From Gemmatimonadota bacterium (lineage in GTDB: Bacteria; Gemmatimonadota; Gemmatimonadetes; Gemmatimonadales; Gemmatimonadaceae): a DNA stretch of 11,944 nucleotides. Positions 7,501 to 11,944 of this stretch are shown piece by piece. The stretch lies in assembly GCA_003131365.1 (NCBI GenBank), contig PKVB01000148.1, positions 1-11,944 on the forward strand, given 5' to 3'. Every line of letters begins with the position of its first letter. Position 1 is the stretch's first letter. Both the position numbers and the translations under genes were made by a program. A model generated the notes under the pieces. It was given only the letters and a program-made list of their open reading frames with translations. It did not search any database and was not told the origin of the DNA.

Positions 7501-7659
7501 TGAAACGAGATATGGAATGAGCCTCTCGACTTTCTCGGAAGTGCATCCCACCATCGCGGTGGCGGCGGTTCCGACGCCCAGCACTTTGAGGAATTCGCGG
7601 CGCTTCACTCCGTTCGGAGCGGTGCCTGTGGGCGGCGAAGCTTCTGGCTCGTTGCTCAT
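4531..7659 (-). CDS. actB: ACIII subunit ActB, Tat-exported molybdopterin-oxidoreductase-like / ferredoxin fusion
   Basis: This 1042-residue protein is the large extracytoplasmic Fe-S subunit of ACIII. A Tat signal (KRREFLK, residues 19-25) precedes a hydrophobic run ending in MVGC (Cys39), a lipobox-like site. Residues about 45-690 resemble molybdopterin oxidoreductases, and characterised ACIII carries no molybdenum there. Unusually, the Cys quartet C69, C72, C76 and C104 (C-x2-C-x3-C-x27-C) is intact. A low-complexity Ala/Gly/Glu linker (about 690-775) leads to the B2 ferredoxin-like part, with Cys at 792/795/798/802, 865/868/873/877, 897/903/907 and 952/955/982/986. Those 15 Cys fit three [4Fe-4S] clusters and one [3Fe-4S]. 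The start lies 4 bases after actA and the Shine-Dalgarno match is weak. Assignment as ActB is firm from the fusion and the neighbours. Confidence 0.96.
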   Translation of the reverse strand: MSNEPEASPPTGTAPNGVKRREFLKVLGVGTAATAMVGCTSEKVERLIPYLVSPDQTVPGVSTYYATTCRECSAACGVIAETRDGRTIKLEGNPDHPVNRGALCARGQAALQGLYNPDRYRGPMVRRNGQLQSVGWDEALQLFAQKLGETRSRGGAGNAVFVNQHESGSFPGFLDTWLAGFGMPAHLSYDAGADHAVIAANRQSYGVAWPRLDFHAARLVVSIGADFLDSWGAMVPQQLDFADARADHDNSPRLIYVGPRRSLTGLNADQWIDCRPGSEMAIVRMLAGQLPAEAAAQATGVSAPVLAAFAREFAAATSSMVIAGGGGVDGLEVALAANALNQSRGSVGVTIKPNEGYLGFDRMAAPAELRALAERMNAGGVPLLMVRGANPAFALPKSVGFAAAMAKVPFKVSFSSYPDETSELADLILPDHHTLEQWGDAEPVRGTISLQQPTMDPVFDTRATSDLLIAAAKKDPGSAARYPMTDYRSWLIGRFPGGAAGLAAALPRGIASGSLGEPTTARPVPAVRTAPPIDQSSGNMYLVVYPHPFLGDGRGANKPWLQEIPDPVTKICWQTVAEMNPATAEKMGLANGDLVTVQTSAGSLTLPVLRYPGTQRDTVAIGTGRGHTHAGRYAKAGFNPLEILPLAEDRAGGVAFVSTKANVSKAGGYAQIVTTEGSARQHGRGIGQAIAIADLQAGRPGHDTGASNVAEVAANAGTEAPAGDHPAGAEQGEEMPGDAPHQFLPGLRSPVANDAQGEQGDPKSKDKGMYDPNHWSGMAKRRWAMTVDLARCTGCAACVSACYAENNIPTVGADWQVGKILPDRTGFGANLLRSREMAWIRIERYYEGGEDGGADFDTRFVPMMCQQCGNAPCEPVCPVYATYHSPDGLNVQVYNRCVGTRYCSNNCPYKVRYFNWFGYGEPARPQYAFPEPLNWQLNPDVTVRGKGVMEKCTFCVQRIREAENRAAAEKRPLKPDEFTTACAAGCPSRAIVFGDAADESWTVTQLAKDARAYHVFEELNTFTAVVYLKKVMHPAPSSSGGA

Positions 7660-7663
7660 CCGA

Positions 7664-8209
7664 CTAGTAGTGGCACGAGCTGCAGTCGTATCTCGCGCGG
7701 AAGGGCGGATTCGACTGTCCGATGTGACAGTTGACGCACCAGCCCATGTTGAGCGACGACGCCTGGTAAACCTGCTTCATGTTCTGGATCTGGCCGTGGC
7801 ACGTCTGGCACGTCACGCCCGCGTTTACGTGCCGCATGTGCGGGAAGTGAACGTACTCCGGCAGCTTGTGGATGCGGACCCATGGCACCGGCTCTTTCTT
7901 GTTCCAGTACGCGGCGAGCTTCTGAATTTCCGCTTTGTTGCCTGGCGACGATCCGGTCACGACTTTGTGGCAACCCATGCATGTGCCGACCGCCGGGAGG
8001 CCCGGATCGAAAGACTTGTTGGCGGAAAAGTGGCAGTAGAGGCAGTTCATCTTCAGTGTGTCCACGTGCACCGTGTGGCGGTACGCGACCGGTTGCACGG
8101 GGCTGTTCCCTTCCGATGAAGAGGCACCGCTATACGCAGAGAGCATGGTGGCGAGCGCGGCGATGCATATGAACCCCGGCACCGCTAGCCATCTGCTTCG
8201 CAAGTTCAT
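7664..8209 (-). CDS. actA: ACIII subunit ActA, pentaheme cytochrome c
   Basis: This 181-residue exported multiheme cytochrome c is the first gene of the ACIII operon. Five CxxCH motifs are present: CLYCH (56-60), CMGCH (77-81), CQTCH (134-138), CVNCH (158-162) and CSSCH (176-180, at the extreme C-terminus). That is the ActA pentaheme count and spacing. The N-terminus (RSRWLAVPGFICIAALATML) is a signal peptide or membrane anchor. Extra histidines such as H45, H48 and H121 are candidate second axial ligands. It should relay electrons from ActB to ActE or directly to an acceptor. The ATG at 8209 has no clear Shine-Dalgarno sequence. A CRP/FNR-type palindrome lies 39 bases upstream. Confidence 0.95.
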   Translation of the reverse strand: MNLRSRWLAVPGFICIAALATMLSAYSGASSSEGNSPVQPVAYRHTVHVDTLKMNCLYCHFSANKSFDPGLPAVGTCMGCHKVVTGSSPGNKAEIQKLAAYWNKKEPVPWVRIHKLPEYVHFPHMRHVNAGVTCQTCHGQIQNMKQVYQASSLNMGWCVNCHIGQSNPPFRARYDCSSCHY

Positions 8210-8248
8210 CCGCGAATGATTGTGTAAGGGAGAGTTAGTCGGTCGGGT

Positions 8249-8266
8249 TTGTGAAGATTTTCACAA
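8249..8266 (-). promoter_or_regulatory. Perfect CRP/FNR-family type palindrome upstream of actA
   Basis: TTGTGAA and TTCACAA flank 4 bases, giving an 18-bp perfect inverted repeat that contains TGTGA-N6-TCACA, the consensus half-sites of CRP-type regulators. It lies in the 110-base gap between trmJ and actA, centred about 48 bases before the actA ATG. No T-tract follows it on the minus strand, so an operator is more likely than a terminator. Which regulator binds, and whether it activates or represses, cannot be told from the sequence. Confidence 0.6.
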
Positions 8267-8319
8267 GCTATCGACAGGCGGAAAAATGTTCGGACAAGCA
8301 ATGTGGCGCAAGGTAGCTC

Positions 8320-9123
8320 TCACGGCTGCAAACCTCCGGCCTTTCCCTTAGTGATGCGGTCGATTGTTCGAATGATTTCGATAAAAATCGCGCGCAGGAG
8401 CGCAACCTCGCGCGAATCGGGGGCCGCTCGATAGAAGAGAGTGCGCACCGATCGCATGATGTGCTCGTGAAAACGCGTCTTGAAGAAGTCGACCGCATAG
8501 AGACCTCGCTCGGCGTCAGCGAAAAGCTGCTCGTATTCCTCAGCGGTTGCCGGCGGGGCGTCCTTGCGCGGTGGGGCGAGAGTCCGGGTGGAGTCGGCGG
8601 CAGAGAGGTGCAGCTCGTAGAGCGCGATCAGGACAGCCTGCGCGAGATTGAGCGAAGCATGCTCGGTCGTCGGGATCGTGACCACGACGTGGGCGCGGTC
8701 GAGGATCTCGTTGGGAAGTCCTTTGTCCTCTCTTCCGAATAGAAGAGCCACCGGACCGGTTCGAGCGGCGTCGAGAAGGTCGCCGCTCGCTGAGCGCGGC
8801 GTCGTGACTTCGCGCTTGGCGGCCCTCCGCCGAGCCGTGAACCCGGCGACGCGCACACACCCTTCGAGCGCTTCCTCGATCGACTCGCAGTTTCTGATGC
8901 GCTCTATGATGTCGCCGGTGTCATGGGCGATTCCTTCGAGTCGCCAGGGATCGTATTCCACCGAGCGAACAAGGTAGAGATTGCTGCAGCCCATGTTCTT
9001 CATCGCGCGAATCGTCGCGGCGATGTTGACGGGGTCCTGAGGCTCGTAAAGAACGACTCGTACAGCGGAGAGAACCGAGTCGAGCGCCGGGGGCGGCGCG
9101 CCGCGATCAGCGGTCCGAGTCAC
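8320..9123 (-). CDS. trmJ: tRNA 2'-O-methyltransferase, TrmJ-like (SpoU/SPOUT family)
   Basis: This 267-residue protein has the three SpoU/SPOUT motifs in order: NIAATIRAMKNMG (33-45), ALLFGREDKGL (126-136) and PTTEHASLNLAQAV (151-164). These form the knotted S-adenosylmethionine site. The C-terminal tail, with VDFFKTRFHEHIMRSVRTLF and a second helix near EVALLRAIFIEI, is typical of TrmJ, which 2'-O-methylates position 32 of the tRNA anticodon loop. It is slightly longer than E. coli TrmJ (about 246). The start is GTG at 9123; no clear Shine-Dalgarno sequence precedes it. It lies 110 bases upstream of actA on the same strand, with a probable separate promoter for act between them. Exact substrate specificity (TrmJ or another SpoU enzyme) is inferred from the tail. 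Confidence 0.88.
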   Translation of the reverse strand: MTRTADRGAPPPALDSVLSAVRVVLYEPQDPVNIAATIRAMKNMGCSNLYLVRSVEYDPWRLEGIAHDTGDIIERIRNCESIEEALEGCVRVAGFTARRRAAKREVTTPRSASGDLLDAARTGPVALLFGREDKGLPNEILDRAHVVVTIPTTEHASLNLAQAVLIALYELHLSAADSTRTLAPPRKDAPPATAEEYEQLFADAERGLYAVDFFKTRFHEHIMRSVRTLFYRAAPDSREVALLRAIFIEIIRTIDRITKGKAGGLQP

Positions 9124-9143
9124 GTTGCCCGATGTGAAATGCC

Positions 9144-9180
9144 GCCCTCCCCTTCCGCGCCATCACGGAATGTGGAGGGC
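9144..9180 (-). terminator. Strong two-part stem-loop between the miniprotein gene and trmJ
   Basis: GCCCTCC (9144-9150) pairs with GGAGGGC (9174-9180), and inside it TTCCG (9153-9157) pairs with CGGAA (9166-9170). The result is 12 GC-rich pairs with a small internal bulge and an 8-base loop. It starts 46 bases after the miniprotein stop and ends 20 bases before the trmJ GTG. It may terminate the upstream gene or be a control hairpin in the trmJ leader. No T-tract follows, so termination is uncertain. Confidence 0.45.
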
Positions 9181-9226
9181 AGCATCGCGCCGAGGCAACG
9201 GGTCGGCGGCCGGGTGAAGTCCGTCT

Positions 9227-9376
9227 TTAGACGACCGGCCTGCCGGTGACGAGACGATAGATGATCACGATTACGGCGATGACGAGCAGGATGTGGATCA
9301 GCCCGCCACCCACGTGTACGACGAAGAATCCAAGAATCCAAAGGATGAAGAGAATTACCGCGATGGTCCAAAGCAT
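9227..9376 (-). CDS. lmo0937-family membrane miniprotein
   Basis: This 49-residue protein reads MLWTIAVILFILWILGFF, then a GGG turn (23-25), then a second helix ending in YRLVTGRPVV. The MLWTIAVIL opening, two hydrophobic helices (about 2-20 and 27-42), the LIHILLVIA segment and the basic tail match the lmo0937 family of small membrane proteins. Their function is unknown; stress-linked expression has been suggested for some. The ATG at 9376 is preceded by GAGGA with 7 bases of spacing. The gene stands alone, 148 bases from the DUF488 stop and 103 bases from the trmJ start. Its codon use and strand match its neighbours. Confidence 0.9.
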   Translation of the reverse strand: MLWTIAVILFILWILGFFVVHVGGGLIHILLVIAVIVIIYRLVTGRPVV

Positions 9377-9487
9377 GATGGCATCCTCGCAAGAAGTGAG
9401 TTACGCGCAGAGCGATGGTACGTGTCCGAGGCGTGGCGCGCATCCGAGATCCATCCGCGCGCTATGCCAGGGCACCCGGTGTACTAT

Positions 9488-9519
9488 GGCAACCAGCATG
9501 CCTGAGCCCAGAAGTTGCC
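9488..9519 (-). terminator. Inverted repeat just after the DUF488 gene
   Basis: GGCAAC (9488-9493) and GTTGCC (9514-9519) form a 6-bp stem around 20 bases, inside which CAG/CTG can pair around CATGC. It begins 5 bases after the DUF488 stop on the minus strand, where a terminator is expected. No T-tract follows, so this is a weak call. The remaining spacer up to the miniprotein gene shows no convincing promoter. Confidence 0.3.
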
Positions 9520-9524
9520 GCGGT

Positions 9525-10064
9525 TCAAAACAACTCATTCTGCGGAGCCACGTCGTACCGGACGCGTCCGGCGTCGATTCGGGCGAATGAAGTCAGTTTG
9601 TGGGCTTCGGTGGTGGAGTCGAGAATGTGGAGGACTGACACGCCGCGCGCGACGACCGCATCCGAGATGAGCGAGCGGTGGCACCGCCACGGCACGGCCT
9701 CGGCGCACATGATCACTGTGGGCTCGAGCCTGGCGAGCGCGAGAAGATCATCGAGCGCCTCCTGAAACTCGCGCGTCTCCATATAGTCGGCGTAGGCTCG
9801 GAAGCTCGCGTTTCGCCACAGCGTGTTGTGTGAGTCCCGGCGCCCGCGCCGCCTACCACCGAGTGACGGGAGATGGGAGTATCTGCCGCCCGCGTCGATG
9901 ACGGCCCGCTCGAGATTTGGTCCGGAGAAGTGCGGGTATCGGGCTGATGTGGGGAAGGCGCGAACATCGACCAGATGTGTCGCGCCTTCTCTTGTCAGCA
10001 GCCCGAGAAACTGCTCGATAGATCGGGTCGAATGCCCGATCGTGTAGAGCCTATCGGGGTCCAC
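9525..10064 (-). CDS. DUF488 domain-containing protein
   Basis: This 179-residue soluble protein belongs to the DUF488 family, whose biochemical role is not established. Typical features are LYTIGHSTRS (6-15), LVDVRAFPTSARYPHF (31-46), YSHLPSLGG (62-70) and the signature CAEAVPWRCHRSLI (120-133), with Cys120, Glu122, Cys128, His129 and Arg130. The first 15 residues fit the family start, so the GTG at 10064 is accepted although its Shine-Dalgarno sequence is poor (a G-rich run about 13 bases upstream). It overlaps the end of the membrane protein gene by 14 bases, so it is probably translated by coupling. It is the last gene of the three-gene cluster. Confidence 0.9.
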   Translation of the reverse strand: MDPDRLYTIGHSTRSIEQFLGLLTREGATHLVDVRAFPTSARYPHFSGPNLERAVIDAGGRYSHLPSLGGRRRGRRDSHNTLWRNASFRAYADYMETREFQEALDDLLALARLEPTVIMCAEAVPWRCHRSLISDAVVARGVSVLHILDSTTEAHKLTSFARIDAGRVRYDVAPQNELF

Positions 10065-10503
10065 GCTCCACGAAGCTTCCCCCCTCGACGCGGGGCGTGC
10101 CGGACGGGGGTGTGATTCCGGTCGATCCCGTCTGATGCAGCGCCTGTCTGCCGAGGAGAATGCGCGTCGCTCTGACGTCGTGTCCCATGTCGATGAGAAG
10201 GAGCGCGAGGTCGCCGCTGCCCCACAGCAATCCAGCCATCACCACGAGGCGGCTCATCTCGCCCAGCAAGGTCGGGATCGAGCCGGTGCCCTGCACAACC
10301 AGTCCGGTAATGATCTCCGAGACCAGCAGCAGCAGCAGAATGACCGCCATGAGCTTGAACAGCTTCGACAGATAGCCCAGTCCCACGTACGGCTCGAGAT
10401 CGGCCAGGCGCACCGGCATCGCCGGGTCACGCTTGGCGTTGGCTGGTGAGTGCCTGAGATCTTCCGTCGGGTTCGCGGGGCTGCCGGTAGGTGATTTGTC
10501 CAT
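10051..10503 (-). CDS. Small membrane protein of unknown function, two helices
   Basis: I do not recognise a named family for this 150-residue protein. The N-terminal 45 residues are hydrophilic and Pro/Asn-rich. Two hydrophobic helices follow, near residues 50-70 (LMAVILLLLLVSEIITGLVV) and 83-105 (MSRLVVMAGLLWGSGDLALLLI). After them comes a charged segment (DMGHDVRATRILLGRQ) and a Gly/Pro/Thr tail. The ATG at 10503 overlaps the stop of the upstream peptidase by one base (TAATG) and has AGGAG 7 bases upstream. An in-frame extension to 10599 is rejected because it lies inside the peptidase gene. Coupling to the peptidase suggests an envelope role, which is inference only. Confidence 0.82.
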   Translation of the reverse strand: MDKSPTGSPANPTEDLRHSPANAKRDPAMPVRLADLEPYVGLGYLSKLFKLMAVILLLLLVSEIITGLVVQGTGSIPTLLGEMSRLVVMAGLLWGSGDLALLLIDMGHDVRATRILLGRQALHQTGSTGITPPSGTPRVEGGSFVERGPR

Positions 10504-11681
10504 TAACTGTCTCCTGTTCCGATCCAGCGAGCGGGGTAGCCTCGCGTGTCTATGTGGGTGAACGGCCCGTGCGCTGACGTGCCAGAATATATCCCGCACC
10601 CCCCTATCAGCGAAGGGTGTGCCCGCTCGACGCGGTTGACGGCATCTTGGATCACCTTGGCATCTGCAATATTCACGCGCCCGTCGTGATTGAGGTCGTC
10701 CATCTGCCCATCGCCGTCGTTATCGATGAATATGTCGTTGGCGTCGCCGTACATGTGGCGGCTCAGGGCCGCGCGGCCCCTCGGGTCCCCTCCCCCAACG
10801 TTGTATTGCGGCGTTCTGAATCCGCTCAGCACCCGGACCCCATTCGGATTGATTCCGTGCTCCTTCAGGTCCTGCAGCACGAGCTCGTCCTTGTCGATCA
10901 TCTTGATGTCGATCACGATGTATTTCGGCCAGACGTTCTGCTGATCGTGCGGAAGAAAGTCCTTGATCTTGAAGTGCTCCGAGAGCTGGGTGTTCTGATT
11001 CTGTGCCGTCACCTCGATGAATCCGTTGGGCGGATCGTAGCTCACGCCCGGCCGCCCCTTTCGTGCGGCGGGCCAGTTCCCGATGTAGTAGAGTCCCAAC
11101 CGGCCCGCTTTCTTCTCCGTTGCCGGTCGCAGGGTGATGACGCTGAAATCAGCAAGCGGCTTGATGGCACTTCCGACCCTGAGCGCGAGGCTCCAGATGC
11201 CGGGACGTCGTGGCGCGACGAACGTGGATGTGGACTCTGCGGCCGAACCGGAGGAAAAGGTCGTCACGGATCCGCGCGGAAGTGTGTCGGCCAGAATCGG
11301 CGTGATCGGTGTTCCGCCCTGCTGGATTCGGACACGGAGCTTCCCGCTTTCGCCACGCGCCGGAGTAGCGAGCGCGGCGAGTGCGGCATCCGTGAGATAG
11401 GCGACTGACGGAGCAGATCGGTCCGTGAGCGCGGTCGCGATGTTGGCGCTCGCCGGTGTTACTGGGCTGCCCTCACCGGCTGCGCGGGCGCGGGCGATCG
11501 ACCATGACCAACCCATGGCGAAGAGGACCAGCACGGCGATCGAAACGACATTGAACGTTCGCTCAGCTCTTCCGGGCGGGCGCCGGAACCCTCGCGGGCG
11601 TCTTTCCGGGAAAGCGAGCAGCCAGTCTCCGGTAGTTGCTTTGCGCCGCGGTGGCGTTGAACTTGAACGTCTCTCTTCCAT
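10503..11681 (-). CDS. Membrane-anchored M15-type (DUF882-like) peptidase with calcium-loop insert
   Basis: This 392-residue protein has a basic, Pro-rich N-terminus, one membrane anchor (about 44-62), an Ala/Thr/Ser-rich region and a C-terminal M15-type zinc peptidase domain. Visible landmarks are HFKIKDFL (236-243), SGFRTPQYN (286-294), SRHMYGDANDIF (307-318) and GPFTHIDTRG (372-381). The likely zinc ligands are His309, Asp316 and His376. M15 enzymes cut D-Ala or related peptidoglycan cross-links, so a cell-wall role outside the membrane is expected. Between the second and third ligands lies DNDGDGQMDDLNHDGRVN, a pair of calcium-loop motifs like EF-hand and dockerin loops, which is unusual. 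The ATG at 11681 has AGAGG 5 bases upstream. The divergent DedA gene starts 22 bases away. Confidence 0.85.
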   Translation of the reverse strand: MEERRSSSTPPRRKATTGDWLLAFPERRPRGFRRPPGRAERTFNVVSIAVLVLFAMGWSWSIARARAAGEGSPVTPASANIATALTDRSAPSVAYLTDAALAALATPARGESGKLRVRIQQGGTPITPILADTLPRGSVTTFSSGSAAESTSTFVAPRRPGIWSLALRVGSAIKPLADFSVITLRPATEKKAGRLGLYYIGNWPAARKGRPGVSYDPPNGFIEVTAQNQNTQLSEHFKIKDFLPHDQQNVWPKYIVIDIKMIDKDELVLQDLKEHGINPNGVRVLSGFRTPQYNVGGGDPRGRAALSRHMYGDANDIFIDNDGDGQMDDLNHDGRVNIADAKVIQDAVNRVERAHPSLIGGCGIYSGTSAHGPFTHIDTRGYPARWIGTGDS

Positions 11682-11703
11682 TCTACCTCTCTAAAGCGGT
11701 TTC

Positions 11704-11944
11704 ATGCAGGCAATCACAGACCTGTTCCACCGACTCTCGAATCTCCCGGAACTCGTGCAGTGGGCCGGACTCTTTGGCCTCGCCGCAATAATCTTCTCCG
11801 AGACTGGGCTGCTCATAGGAGTGTTTCTACCCGGCGACTCCCTTCTGGTTACCGCCGGTCTCCTGGCCGCGAGGGGATACCTCAACGTATACGCGCTGGC
11901 CCCTGTGCTGACAGTGGCGGCCATCTGCGGCAACTCAGTTGGGT
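11704..11944 (+). CDS. DedA-family membrane protein, N-terminal part (runs off the window)
   Basis: The reading frame is open from ATG at 11704 to the window end (80 complete codons). It gives a short amphipathic start (MQAITDLFHRLSNLPELVQW), then a hydrophobic segment and the DedA-type motif IIFSETGLLIGVFLPGDSLL (29-48), with Glu33 and Asp45. A further hydrophobic segment follows, ending in GNSVG. DedA (VTT domain) proteins are thought to move or flip membrane lipids, for example undecaprenyl phosphate carriers in some bacteria. No strong ribosome binding site is visible. The gene is divergent from the M15-type peptidase. Confidence 0.88.
   Translation, partial: MQAITDLFHRLSNLPELVQWAGLFGLAAIIFSETGLLIGVFLPGDSLLVTAGLLAARGYLNVYALAPVLTVAAICGNSVG

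Noticed and set aside
2565..8209. Operon for polysulfide, nitrite or tetrathionate reductase
   Set aside because: ActB has the molybdopterin-ferredoxin fusion, and pentaheme ActA, DUF3341 ActD, monoheme ActE and a second NrfD-like subunit follow, which together are specific to ACIII.
10051..10599. Longer start for the two-helix membrane protein at 10599
   Set aside because: The extension lies inside the peptidase gene and lacks a ribosome site, whereas ATG at 10503 has AGGAG and couples to the stop.
1..11944. CRISPR array, insertion sequence, prophage or toxin-antitoxin module
   Set aside because: No regular direct repeats, transposase or integrase motifs, phage genes or paired small toxin genes were seen.

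Overview
The window is high-GC bacterial DNA. From its start it holds the 3' end of a 23S rRNA gene (+), a tRNA-Ala(UGC) gene (-), a complete six-gene alternative complex III (ACIII, quinol:electron-acceptor oxidoreductase) operon (-), a TrmJ-type tRNA methyltransferase (-), a 49-residue lmo0937-type membrane miniprotein (-), a three-gene overlapping cluster of M15-type peptidase, small membrane protein and DUF488 protein (-), and the start of a divergent DedA-family gene (+) that runs off the window. Every protein gene except DedA is on the minus strand. The organism is an aerobic or facultative respirer. The full actABCDEF set with high GC fits Gemmatimonadota best, with other ACIII-bearing phyla such as Acidobacteriota possible. 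This is an inference from gene content, not a proof.

Region 1 (1-440): the 23S rRNA ends near 164 and no 5S gene follows it. The next 115 bases hold four small perfect stem-loops in a row, then a tRNA-Ala gene pointing back at the rRNA. The tRNA has its own good-looking promoter 9 bases from its mature 5' end, and its acceptor stem carries one mismatch.

Region 2 (441-8209, transcribed right to left): actA (pentaheme cytochrome c), actB (Tat-exported molybdopterin-oxidoreductase-like plus ferredoxin-like fusion), actC (NrfD-like quinol subunit), actD (two-helix DUF3341 protein), actE (monoheme lipoprotein cytochrome c) and actF (second NrfD-like subunit). Gaps are 0-4 bases or short overlaps, so the genes are tightly coupled. 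Together they should oxidise membrane quinol and pass electrons through Fe-S clusters and hemes to a periplasmic carrier or terminal oxidase. No oxidase genes are in the window. A perfect TGTGA-N6-TCACA palindrome, the CRP/FNR-family consensus, lies just upstream of actA and is the strongest regulatory signal seen.

Region 3 (8210-11944): trmJ has a structured leader. The lmo0937-type miniprotein is too short for many gene finders. The M15-type peptidase / membrane protein / DUF488 cluster has overlapping stops and starts. The peptidase carries a calcium-loop (dockerin-like) insert between its zinc ligands. Only 22 bases separate its start codon from that of the divergent DedA gene.

No CRISPR array, insertion sequence, phage gene or defence system was seen. 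No stretch over 300 bases lacks a gene.
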